Positions 31,649 to 43,301 of a DNA stretch of 64,000 bases are shown in pieces. Within the stretch, counting starts at the first letter, position 1; every line of letters starts with the position of its first letter. The notes below the pieces were generated by a model. It made no database searches and was not told the DNA's origin. It worked only from the letters and a program-made list of their open reading frames with translations. Origin of the DNA: Edaphochlamys debaryana (taxonomy: Eukaryota > Chlorophyta > Chlorophyceae > Chlamydomonadales). The stretch covers positions 558,001-622,000 of the forward strand of contig JAEHOE010000006.1 in NCBI GenBank assembly GCA_016858145.1. The letters are read 5' to 3'. The position numbers and the translations under genes are program-made.

Positions 31649-34600
31649 ATGCGGAGCCGGCCCTGGCTCGCCGCGGGCCGGCTCGCGCTCTCAGTCGCGC
31701 TGACCTTATGGTCAGCGCGGCTAGGCGCGGGCCAGGCTCTAGACTGTAGTGCGGCATTAAAAGCTACACCGCTGCTTCTGAGCGGGCTGAGTGCATGTCT
31801 CTCCACAGGTGTGGGCTTGCCCATCCTCTTTGACCAGTCTAAGAGCTTCAGCTCAACAGGAACGCGACAAGCTCTGGACTTCGGGTTCATGGCCTCTCCA
31901 GCCTTCCTCCTGACCCCAGGTCCGCATCAAACCTTGGTGCTCGCCAGCGCGAAGCTGGGCAGTTTGGTGCTTACCGTGGCGTGTTCGCAGGCGCGACCGT
32001 GGAAATTGTGTCAGCCAACCTCACGGGCGTGCGCCTCGCCAAGGCGGGGTCCAGCGTGGGCCCCTTGTCGCTGCTCTCGGTGTCTGTGCAGCCGACCGCC
32101 CTGCTTGCCCTCCGGGACGTGTTTCTGGAGACAGACTGCGCCACGCTGGCGGAATTTCAGCGCTGGTACACGGCCACGCGCCCCGCCAACGCAAGCCTGG
32201 TAGGCCGGGGTTCCTCGGGTTCTCCCCGGGTGGCGGGGTCGCCGGGGTTACGCACGTGCGTGCGGGTTTTCCGGCCAGTACGCACTGCGGGTAAGGGCTC
32301 CCGCTCCGCCTTCCCGCCTTGCTGCTGGTCACTGCTCGCCGAGGTCCCAGGCGGCGGTTAATGGCGTGGGGGTGCGGGCGCGCGTCAGCGGCCACGCCGG
32401 GGTGCCGGGGCGCTGCGCGGTCGCTGGGCCGCGGGGGGGAGTGAGGGGCGCGGCCCCCGAGCGGCAGCGGCGGCGCTGAGCCCATCCCTTCCCCCTCCCC
32501 TCCTCAACCTCTTATAATCCACTATTGCATTCACCCCCGCGACAACAGGACGCCAGTGGGGACCTTTACTTTGCGGCGCACCAGCAAACGGGTATCGCCC
32601 TGACGGCCTGCACCATCACATGCCGCCGCCCGGCCCTCCTAGACAGCTCCTCACCGGCAGCGGGGGGTGCCGGCGGCACGGTACTGGCCGTACGGTCCGA
32701 CCTGGATCTGTACAACGCGATCTCCCTGGCGGACTCGTACACGGCGCCCGTGACGTTTGCCGTACAGGCCAGCATCAACCTGACCAGCCCACTGTGGTCG
32801 GCGCAGGCGGTGTTGTCCCGCAGTGCGGCGCTGGTCGGGGACATTCCCGCCGGCTCGGGGCTGGGCGGCCGGGGCCGGCCCGTGCTGGACCTACAGGTGT
32901 GGGGGGGCGGGGGGCGGGGGCTGGGGGTGGAGCTGGTGTGTGAGGCGTGTCGGTGGGTGGGGACCCGGGATTCGGAGATGCGGGAGAGAGGCAGGGGCGG
33001 GGGCTGGTCGGGGGCTGTGGTGTGGGGCGTGGGCGTGAGCGGGGAGGCGTGGGGTGACGAGGGGCCGGTGAAGTGAACCGTTGCGTGGAGGCCGGAGCGG
33101 TAGAGCGGACGGGGGCGCGGTGTCACGCTCGGGTGCTGGCTTACCGGGGCGGGGCAGGAGGCGGGGCCCTGGGCCCGCCGCTGCCAAGCTCTGGAGCTAG
33201 AGGGCCGTCCGCCCGGCCCCTTCCTGCGTCCCACTTACCTCCTCCACCCCCCAAGACGCTTGATGAGAACTCTTCCACCCGCCTCCTCCCCGCCCCCAAA
33301 ACGTTGCGCCCCCCCCTTTCCCCCAGGACCTGACCTCCGTGGTGTACCTGGCCGAGGGCGTGGTGCTGTCTGCCCGCGGCCTGGCCTTCTCCAACGCGGG
33401 CATGGTGTTCGGCACCGCCTCGCTGCCGTACACGGGCCTGGGGCTGGTGTCGTGCTTCATGTGGTTCTTCGACCTGCGCCGCTCCCTGGCGCCCCGGTGG
33501 GGATGGGGGGGGCGGGGGCGGGGGGGGGCCAAGACGAGGAGAGGAGGGTGTGCTGACCCTAGATGAGTAGTAAGTAAAGCGAACCCGAAAGAGAGGAGAG
33601 TGTGCCAACGGCTGCTCGTCTAGGAGAGGAGAGTGTTCAGGGCTGCTCGTGTACAGGCCGAGAGAAGTGTAGGCGCGGTGATTAGCCGGCCGGCCTTTAA
33701 TACGGAACCGAAAGCCCGGAGAGGAGAGTGTGAAGGGCTGCTCGCATGAGCCTGGGAGTCTCAGGCGCGGTGATTAGCCGGCCGGCCATAGATACGGAAC
33801 CGAAAGCCCGAGGAAACCGAAGCCCGACCGTCCCGCCCATCCCGAACCCGTTACGTTTGTGTCGCCGCTGGAGCCGCGTCGGAGCCGTAGTTTGTAGCTG
33901 GTAATAGTGAGGTAGACTAGAGGAGAGTGTGTGTGGGGAGCAGCTTGGTGGATCTGAGGCGCCTGGAAGTGCGCTGACGGGAGAGGGCCCTGAAAGGGCC
34001 TCAAGGTGGGGAGCCTGGGGGGTTGCAGCCGCTCGCCCGGCCGCCGCTCCACCGCATGCGCCCCCACCTGATCTCCTCTCCGCTCCACCCTACACTTCCC
34101 TGTCCACCCCCCCAGGCCGCCCAACCAGCTGCAGTTGACCGACTGCGACATCATCGTGTACCCGGAGGACCTGGGTGCGTGCGTGCGTGTGTGGGAGGGG
34201 GGGTGGAGGAGGCCGTGCAGCCTGGGCAGCCCCACGTGTGGCTAGGGCTCCGGGGTGCGTGCACGCATGCGCGGGGGCGGGCGAGGGGCGGCTGCTCCGC
34301 GCTCGCCGCCCTGGGGCTGCCCCGCACGTGCCGCCCCGCTGCCGGCCTCGTTACGCCCTCCTCTCCTCCCGTTCCTCTTCTTCCTCCCGCCCCTGGCGTC
34401 GGCGCGATCCCGCTCAGCAACAAACATCCTCCCTCCCTCCGCCCCCCCGCCCCTCCGCCCCTCCGCCCCTCCGCCCCCAGAGCACATGGAGCTGTGGACC
34501 GTGTTTGTGACCACCACCACCGGCCCCATGGCGCAGTGGGCGGCGCCCTTCCGGACAGGCGTCAACGAAGTCCAGGTGCGCCCCCCTCCGCCCCCTCTCT

Positions 34601-37600
34601 CCCCACTCTGCGACCCGCCTACTCTGCCCTGCTCCGCAGCCTTTGCCCCCAGGCCCCTGGCAGTACTTGCGCCCGTGGGCCGACCCTAGGGTGCCACCCT
34701 CTTCTCCCGCTCCGCCCCGCCCTAGCCCCTCCCTCCTGCCCTCCCCAAACCCGCCCCCGCCGGCTGAGCCACTCGTCTCTTCCTACACGTCGCCTTCCCC
34801 CAGAGACTGGCACCACACTCACCAGCGCGCTGCCCCTCTGCCCTCCACCCCCCACCCCACCCCCCACCCCAGGCCGACCCCACCGCCTCCCCCGCGCTGC
34901 GCTACTCGGTGTTGGACGCGTACGGCATGCGCTTCGCCAACGTCTCGCTGCTGGCGGCCGGCTCGCCGGCCGCGCCGCTGGCGCTGACGGCGCGGCGCGC
35001 GGGCGTGCCCCTGTACCAGCTCTACACGCCCCTCAACACCACCGTGGTGCCCGTGTGGACCCAGGCGGACCTCAAGGTGGGGGCGGGGGGTGGGGGAGCG
35101 GGGTGGGAACGCGGGGTGGGCGGGGGTGGGACGTACTGAGGGCACGTGTGGTGGTGGTATGGGAGAGGGGGTGCCCGTCGGAGTGCGGGGCCCGGGTCCG
35201 GCGGGGTGTGCCGCGTTGTGGGGCTGGCTGTGCTTGCACGTCGCCTCCCGCATCAGACCCAAGCAACTCTGAACGCACCCCCTCCGCAGACCGCCCTGGC
35301 CAACGCGCAGCGCTTCCCCCAGTGCTCCCCCATCTCCAACACCACCCTCTACCTGCACCTCTTCACCAACCTCACCATCGACCCGCGCGCCTGGCCCACG
35401 GGGGGTTACGGCCTCAGCTGCAACGTCACCATCAGCGGGACACCCAGCAGGTGGGGACGGTGCGGGGGCGGTGACGGTGGGGCAGTTGCTTGGGGGAAGG
35501 TGCTGGGGCCCCGGGGATGCGCGGGAGTTATGTGGGAGCTCCGCGCCCATCCTGGGGGGCCTCTTGAGCTGTTGCTGTGTCCTCACTCATTCCCCTGCAA
35601 ACCTCCCTCTGCGCCTGCACCCTCACTCGCCTCCCGTCATGTGTGGCCCCCACCCGCAGGCCCGGCAGCACGTGGCTCAACTTCAACCTCATCCCCCGCT
35701 TCGTAACGCTCACCAACCGGGCGGCGCTGAGCTTCAGGTGCGAGCCCAAGAAGCATGGCCAGAGCGATGGTCTTCCGGCGGGAAGCTCATTCCCCGTTCC
35801 TCGTTTCTGTGACCCACCCCCTTGCCCTTGCCCTTCCCCCTCCTCCCGCTCCCCAAACCCCCTCCCTCAGTCTCCGCCCTTTCCCCACCCCCGCAAGCCA
35901 TGCTTCCCCGGCGCAATCCCGGCCAGCTCCTCAACCCCCTCCCCCTCCCCGCCCACCCCCCTCCCCGCCAGGTCCCTGACGCTGCTCAACATGCCCTCCT
36001 CCTCCCGCACCTACGACCTCTCCTCCCTGGACTCCACCACGCTCCCCCTGTGGCCCGTGGCGCGCACGCCCCTGCCCTCCCCCGACCCGCTGCTGGCCTC
36101 GCTGCCGCCCGCGCTGGCCCTGCGCGACTGCGCCCTGGTGCTCCCCCTGGAGGAGTACCGGGCGGTGGCGGGGGTGCTGGGGCTGGCGGAGGGGCGCTTC
36201 CCCTCGCCAGCGCTCAACGCCTCGCTGGCGGCGTACGAGGTGGGGCTGGGGGGTGGGGGTGGATGGGGGCGTGGAGGTGGGCAGGAGGGGGCAGGGGATG
36301 GTACGTGGAGCGGGAAGGTCGTGGGGAAAGGTGGGGGGCCAGCGTCGTGGTTGACATGTCTGGCCTTGGCAGGCAAGGGATGAGCGTTGCGACGTGCATC
36401 TGAAGCCTGTTCAGTCGGTCCGAAACTCCTTGTCCCTTTCCTGTTTGGCCGTCCGCTCCGCCCCCTCACCCCTCGTGCCCCGCCCGTGCCCCCGCCTCTC
36501 TCTCCCCCGCAGCTGGTCTACTCCGTCGCGCACCGCATCACGCTCAGCAGCTTCACGGGCTGGGGCATGCAGGCCGTAACCACCTCCATCGCCGATCCCA
36601 CCAACTACCCAGATGCCGTACTTCTGAGCAATACAGTGTACAACACCGCGGCCATCGCCGCCTCACCGCCGCCGCCGCCCTCAGCGTCGCCCGCCCCCCC
36701 GCCGCCGCGCGGCAACACCGCCGCCGTCCCTTCGAACGCGGCCACCGGCGGCGGCGACACGGGGCCGAGCAGTACGGCAGTGGTCGCGATCGCGGTTGCC
36801 GTACCGCTGGGCGCGGGCGTGCTGGGCGCGGCGGCGGGCGTCATGCTGTACTTCACGATACGGCGCCGGAAGCGGCGGCGCACGCGCAGCCTGCTGGACG
36901 GGGCGGCGGGGGTGACGGCGGTGGGTGCGCACCACGTCAACGGGGGCGGCAACACGCCCGTGTCGCGGGGCAGCGGGGCGACGGGGTCCAAGGGCCTGGG
37001 CACGGGGGGCGTGGGCAGCGGCGGCGGCAGCGGCGGCGCGGCGGCTGTGTCGGCGTCCACCCCCGGCAGCCGCCTGTCGCCGGACAGCGCCGCGGCTGGG
37101 AGCGCGGCCACGGACGGGGCGGCCAACGGCAACGGCAACGGCTGGGTGGGTGCCGGGGTCTGTGGCGTAGTGGGGCTGGGTTGTTGGTGGTGGCGGTGGT
37201 GGTGGTGGTGGTGACAGAGGGGTGGGGTGCTGGAGTCGGACCCCAGGGCCCAAGTGGGCTGCCGCTTGGTGACGGTGCGGGTGCGGGGGTAGCGAGCTGC
37301 GGGCTCCGCCGCCACCCGCCTCATCCACCTACCCCCCACCCACCCCGACCCCACCCCCATCCCCCGCCTGCCCCCAGAACGCCGCCCGCGCCTCCGACGT
37401 GTCTGTGCTGCTGGGCGAGGGCGAGGAGACGGACGCGGGCTCCGAGGCGCCCCCGCCGCTGCACGTGGAGCTGCACCAGCTCATCCTGGACTTCGCTCGG
37501 GAGATCGAGGACCAGCACCTCACCATACAGGGGCCGCTGGGCAGCGGCGGCTTCGCAACCGTGTACCGAGGTGCGTGCGGTGGAGGGGCTCGGAGCGGGG

Positions 37601-40600
37601 TGGGTTGGGGGCAAGAGTGGGCGGCTATGTGATGTGGGTCGGGGGTCGGGAGTCCTGTGGGGCCGGTGGCTGGGATTTGTCTCCAGCCTAAACCCCAGTT
37701 CGATCCTGTGTGTTTGTATCCATGTGTGCCGTACCTGCCGTACAGGCACGTGGCGCGGCATCGACGTGGCGGTCAAGGTGATTGAGTTCCAGGATCGCGC
37801 CGCCGTACCGGAAGGCGACCAGAAGCTGCAGACGCGCGCCATGACGGAGGCCGCCATCGCCGCCAACATCCAGCACCCCAACGTCGTGACGACGTACTCG
37901 TATGACATCCGTGCCGTACAACCGCACGAGCCCGCCACCGAGGCGCCCACCAACAGCACGTTGCTGGGCATCGGGCCGGCGCCGGAGGGCGCGGCGGCGG
38001 CGGCAGCTGCCGCCGCCGCCGCCGGCCCCGGCGCCGTCGGCCCGGGTGCCGCTGGCAACGCGCTCCTGCTGGCGGGCGGGGTGGGGGGCGTGGGGGGCGC
38101 GCGGCCGCACCGTGTGAGCGCTTCTTCGGGTCACTCGGGGATGGGCGGCGCTGCGTCGCCCGCGCGCGGCAGCCGGCGGGGTAGCGCCAGCGGCAGCGTG
38201 CAGCAGCTGGGGGCGGGGGCGGCGGTGGCGGTGCCGTCCATGTGGCGGCTGTACCTCATCCAGGTGGGGCGGGGCAGTCTGGGGAGGGGCCGGGCTGGGG
38301 CCGGGGGCGCGGAATGCAGGGCGGCCCTATGCTGGGGCCGGTAGAGCCCACCACACGGTGTCCGTCCAGGGGCTCCTCGTTGGGCTGCCCCAACCCAAGT
38401 GTCATTCGGCACCTTTCGCGGTCCTCTATAAGATGCGATTACCCTCCTGCCCAACCCAAACTAAACCGAACCAACCCCACTCTCCCCACCCGGCCACCCG
38501 CCCCCAGGAGTTCTGTGAGGTGGGCTCGCTGCGTGTGGCTTTGGAGAACCACATGCTCAAGGGACTGGACGGACAGCCCAACCTGGTGAGGGGGTTGGGG
38601 GGGCGAGTGTGTGTGTGTGTGTGCAAAGTTGCGAGCGAGCTGGCATCGTCCCGCCCGCCGGCATTGGAGCCCAGCCGTCTTCACACTCTGCCTCCTCCCC
38701 CTCGCCCTGCCTACCCTGACCGCCCTCCCCCCACCCCCTTCAACGCCCCCACCTCCCCCCTCAGCCCATGATCCTGCGCCTGGCCCTGGACGTGGTGCGG
38801 GGACTGCAGCACCTGCACCGCAAGAACATCGTGCACGGGGACCTCACGCCGGGTAGGGGGGCCTGGGGGGGGCTGGCAGGGGTGGGGAGCCGGCGCGCGC
38901 GGGGGCGGGCCTGCGCGTTGGCAAGGCACACACCAGTATTCTTGCACATGGGCTCACGCTTTCCTCGTCTCCCTCGGCCCTCTCCCCCTCTCCACCCACG
39001 CCGCACCCCCCAACGACCCCCTCCTCCCCCCCCACACCCCAGGCAACATCCTGCTCAAGGCCGACCTCAGCCGCCCCGGGCGCTACGTGGGCAAGCTGGC
39101 GGACTTCGGGCTGTCGGTCAAGATGAACCCCGCGCAGACGTCCGTGGACAACAACCGCACGGGGACGCCCTTCTACGCAAGTGAGCTCACGGGCCCGCGG
39201 GAGCCTCCGGAGCGGGAGGGAGGGGAAGGGGGGCCCTTGGGCAGAGCAACGTGGATCAGGCAGCTTGGGGCTGCACGGCTGGGGCTGGTTGGGGGTCCGC
39301 GGGCTGCGCTTACACCTGCCAACCGCTGAACCCCCCCCCCCCTGCGCCGCAGGTCCCGAGGTGCGGCAGCACGGCAACCTGACCAAGGCCTCGGACGTGT
39401 TCGGTGAGCGGCGCTTAACACAGAATACAGCGATTGCTGATTGCCCTTGCCCCCTCCGGCAGCCTTGCCGCTTCTGCTGCGCGCCCTGGAAAGCCCCGCC
39501 TCCGCCCACCCACCGCTGCCCCCCCTTGCTGCCCCCCCCCGCCGCAGCCCTGGGCGTGGTGCTGTGGGAGATGTACCACGGCCGGCCCTGCTACCAGCGG
39601 GTGCGCGGCGTCAAGAACTACGTGCACGCCACCGGATACCCCTCCTTCCCGCCCGCCTGCCCGGGGCCCTACGCCGAGCTCGCGGTGCGCTGCCTGCGCC
39701 GGTCCCTGGAGGACCGCCCGGCCCTGGCCGAGGCCCACGAGGTCCTCCGCTCCTTACTAATGCTCATCAGCGGCCCTTCGTCTGCCTCGTACGCACCCAG
39801 CGAAGCAACCACAGCCACGCACTCCCGAGCGGGGTCCGTGGCGGACTGGCAGTTGGGCGGGCCCACGCCGCTCATGGGCCTGGGCCCGGCCGGCATGGGC
39901 CAGGTCCTCGACAACGCCGTGTACGGCATGGGGTCGCTGTACGGCAGCCGCGCGTCAAGCATGTACGGCGGCGCGGCGGCCGCCGGCGGTACGGCGGGGA
40001 GCAGCGGGCGGAGCCTGGTGGGGGCCATGGGCGGGCCGGGGGCGCTGGCGGCGGCGGGGGCGCAGCTCCTAGCCCCGCAGGCGGCGCTCATGGCGCCACC
40101 GCCGGACGCGGCGGCGGGGCCGCGGGCGATGACGAACGCCGAGTGGGGCCCGCCGCCGGGCCCTGGCGCCGGCACGGGTACGGCCACGGGTTGCAGCAGT
40201 GCCGGCAGCGCCACCCCCGCGCTCCAGAACTGCGGCAGTTGGCCGCGGGACCATGGGCCGGGCCCGGGCACGATGGCGCGAGGCAGCAGGATGCAGCCCG
40301 CCGCCTCGCCCGGCGGCGGCGGCGGAGTGGCGGCGGGGGTGGCTGCGCCGCCGCCCCCCGGCGGCGGCCTGGATCTGGCCCAGGTACTGCAGGCCCAGCA
40401 GATCCTGCAGCAGTACGCCCTGCAGCAGCAGCAGTACCAGCAACAGCACGCGCAGCAGCAGCTGGCGGCGCTGCAGGCCCAGCAGCGGTACATGCAGGGC
40501 CCAGGCCAGGCCCAGGCCCAGGGCGGGGCAGGCGAGGGGGCACAGTACCAGGAGTACGACGCCCAGGCCGCGCAGGCCCAGGCCCAGGCCCAGGCCCAGC

Positions 40601-41181
40601 AGGACCTCGACGGCCAGTACCCGTCGGGCCCGCTCACGCTGGCCCCCTCGAACCAGCCCCGCACGGGGGCCACGGGGGCCACCACCAGTGGAGCGAGCGG
40701 CTCCGGCTCCGGCACCGGCTCTGGCACGCACACGCGCGGCCGGCCCGGCTCCCACCCCCAGGTGGACCTGGGCCTGCACCAGCAGCAGGCGGCGGCGGCA
40801 GCGGGCGCGTCGGCGGGCTTCCAGTGGCCCCAGCTGTCCGGGCAGCACTCCCCGCGGCACATGCAGCCCCTGGCCCAGGCGCCGGCGCCCGTGCCCCCTC
40901 CTGCCGCTGCTCCGCAGCAGCTGCAGGGAGTGGGGCAGTCGGTGATGTCGCCCGGGGCGCCGCGGGGTGGGCAGCAGATGCAGCCAGAGCCGGCGCAGCA
41001 GCGCCCGCCCATGCCGCCGCCGTCGCAGCAGCACGTGCCGGTCGCTGCCGTACAGCACGCCGACGTGGCGCCGGCGGCGGGGGCGGCGGCGGCGGCGCAG
41101 CTGACGTCAGGCGCCACCTCCGAGCCCTTCTGCACGCCGCCCGGCTCCGTCACCACCACTGGCCCCGGCTCTACCAGCTGA
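31649..41181 (+). CDS. Receptor-like protein kinase (TKL-type) with large ectodomain
   Basis: Eighteen exons: 31649-31808, 31991-32199, 32549-32896, 33327-33496, 34116-34174, 34481-34575, 34873-35076, 35290-35450, 35660-35737, 35972-36239, 36513-37145, 37378-37570, 37746-38263, 38508-38585, 38765-38852, 39043-39180, 39353-39403 and 39548-41181, giving 1,694 residues. It has a signal peptide (LALSVALTLWSARLGAGQA) and a ~600-residue ectodomain rich in short beta-strand motifs and sequons. A Pro-rich stalk (SPPPPPSASP) and one transmembrane helix (about 672-700, VVAIAVAVPLGAGVLG) with the stop RRRKRRR follow. The kinase spans about 840-1226: LGSGGFATVYRG, VAVKVI, a long Ala/Gly insert before RLYLIQEFCEVGSL, catalytic loop HGDLTPGNILL, ADFGLS, SPEVRQ and SDVFALGVVLWEM. 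HGD with T for K resembles other volvocine TKL kinases. A ~470-residue Gln/Ala/Gly tail follows. An alternative first-exon donor at 31919 is in the same phase. Confidence 0.85.
33580..33812. repeat. Intronic tandem repeats in kinase intron 4
   Basis: Within the 619-base intron, GGCGCGGTGATTAGCCGGCC with its following AAACGGAACCGAAAGCCC-like end occurs at 33672-33719 and again at 33764-33810, a period of about 92 bases. The shorter GAGAGGAGAGTGT occurs at about 33590 and 33719, with GGAGAGGAGAGTGT near 33623 and a further GAGGAGAGTGTG near 33921. This intron lacks the usual G-rich/C-rich symmetry over this stretch, which suggests an inserted or expanded element. Confidence 0.65.
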
Positions 41182-43301
41182 GGGCTGACGTGGCCGCACC
41201 TGGCGCCGCCGGAAGAGGCAGGGCGCGATGGGCGGGATGTGGAGGCGGCGGCCGAGGCGACGGAGGCGGCAGCCGAGGTTGTGGACCTCACCGAGGACTG
41301 ATGGACCTCACCGAAGGTGCTGTCACGAATCGGATGGTTCTGGTTGTGTGGGGACGTCGGTGGCCCCTCATGCAAGGCGCTTGGGGCATGGTGTGCGAGT
41401 CCTTCGGGGCTGAGCGGTGGTTTTGAAAGGCCGGACAGGTCTTTGGTCGAGGAAGGGAAACACGAGGTTGGTCGGTGGACTGGACGGAGCGGGTGGCTGC
41501 AAGCCAGGCACTGCACTGTGGGTGCTTTGCTGCTTGCCGCGCCCTGCACTGACGCCCTGGGCATTATCGGAGGTGGGGAGACTGACATCGAGGGGCTCCG
41601 TGCGCTGCTGCGTTCAAGTAGCTGGCACGCCCAGAAGCATTGACATGGTATTTGGCGTGTGGCTCGTGCTTTGCCTGACGTAGTGACGTGAGCCGAAGCT
41701 ATGCCGATACGGACGCCGAGGCGGGCAACGAGGACAGGCGGGACCGGGGTGGTAGGGTGTGCGGGTCCCCGCTTTGCAAGTCGTGATCTGTAGTGATGTT
41801 GTAGGCTGAGTGCTGCCCAAGCGTTCGGCAGTCGGTGCAGTTGATCTTATACATGCCTTGCCTGGTGCAAGCTGGAAGTGCGGGGCCGGTGCTTGTTGTG
41901 GCCGGTAATCGGTTGAGGACGGCTGGGACGGCACCGGCAGGGTCTGTTTAGTGATTGGTGAGTGCTGGGCAGAGGTCTGGCAGCAGTGAAGGGCCTCACT
42001 CCCCAGAGTCTTGCGTGCACGCCCCGAGGCGCACATGGCTGCCCCAAGGGCGCGTGCGCACGTCACGCATATGTGTAAGGGTTTGGTGTCTAACGCCGGT
42101 GCGCCCCTCCCCCCCTTAGCCGTCGCCCGTCGGCCTGCGGTGCATACGGTAAGGCTTCATCGGGTGCCCTCCACGGCCTCCAGACTGCTCAGGGACGGCT
42201 GCCTGCATAGGCTCGAGGCTGTACGCCTTCTCACAGCCGGCCCAGGGTCTGTCTGTGTGCACTTCACGAGTGCTGGGATTCCCGGGAACAACGTTTACGT
42301 CATTGATCCTGACAATTCCGCTTGGCTTGGCACGTAAGGATTTGCCAAGAGGTGGCAGGCAAACCCATTTGCGACGCGGTTGCTGCGGGGTGCGGGGAAC
42401 TCCTGGAGTCGCGGTGGAGGGGCGTCCACCGGGGGGTCTGACCCGGGCGGACAGGCCGACTTCGCAGCTTGACTCCGTGGGCCCCGCTTTGGCAGCCGGT
42501 ACGCCGGACGTTACTAGGGTCGACTCGTGCCCGCGCCGACAGCAAGGAAGGCCCGTGCCAGCGACTGAGTTGTGGCGGTTGCGGCGAGCCGGAACTGCCA
42601 TAAACCGCGAACCGGCACCATCCATCGACTCCGATGTATGTGCTAGCGCTGTAACCGCGCCTTGCTACCCCACCTGTAGCGCCCTCAACTGAGAAGGCTG
42701 GGTGTGTGAATGTTGTGCTTGCTGGGACGGAGCCTGCAAACCTTTGTGTCAGCCTTAGGACGCAGTGGCACCCCTCTGGGCCGCGCTCGCCGGCCTCCGT
42801 GACCGTCACCGCGCCGCGATGCCCTCTTTCAGCTGCGAGTAGAGCGCAACTCCTTTTATGTATGCAGGCAAGTGCACCTTTAACGCAGCTCCGTCGGCGC
42901 GTCCCTCGCCCACTCATCACTTGGTTTCCGCACCGGGGGGAGCATTCGCGCCCCGCTCCTTCTCAATCGCCATTTGGATGAGCTACATGTTCCTAGCACA
43001 ATTCTCTGAGAACCAGAGGATGACCGGATGTCGGACGCGTCAGTCACACCTCTTTGCATCGCGGTGTGCTCAAAGGTCCTGCCCCGCGCTCCCCTTGCCG
43101 TCTTTGTATCCCCGAACGTATTCATTTGACTTCTATAGTCTAGTGAGCAGCTCATAATCACAATATCGCAAGAACCGCCGCGACACATTTGCACGAATCA
43201 GATTTACGCGACACCTCTGCCATCCTTGAGACCAGCCACCATTACTTGCGGTTACGTTGAAACATTATAGCACCTCCTGAGCTGCACGGAAGGCACAAAC
43301 G
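41182..43301. other. Intergenic, kinase 3' flank and upstream of the SP-rich gene
   Basis: 2.1 kb with no supported gene. A TGTAA at 42074-42078 could be the kinase poly(A) signal. A 206-codon minus-strand frame at 42300-42920 has no recognisable domain or splice context and is treated as chance. Confidence 0.45.
42074..42078 (+). terminator. Possible poly(A) signal of the receptor kinase gene
   Basis: TGTAA in ATATGTGTAAGG, the first plus-strand match I found after the kinase stop codon, about 890 bases downstream. Confidence 0.3.

Noticed and set aside
31565..32203. Kinase N-terminus as an unspliced 212-codon frame
   Set aside because: The continuation after 31808 is not supported by phase with exon 2; the ACA-G / GTGTGG donor gives a signal peptide joined cleanly to the ectodomain. 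A longer first exon to 31919 remains a minor alternative.
40069..41588. Long minus-strand frames opposite the kinase tail
   Set aside because: Antisense shadows of the Gln/Ala/Gly-coding last exon; no independent domain.
42300..42920. 206-codon minus-strand open frame
   Set aside because: No recognisable motif, no splice context and ordinary GC-rich composition; long frames are expected by chance here.
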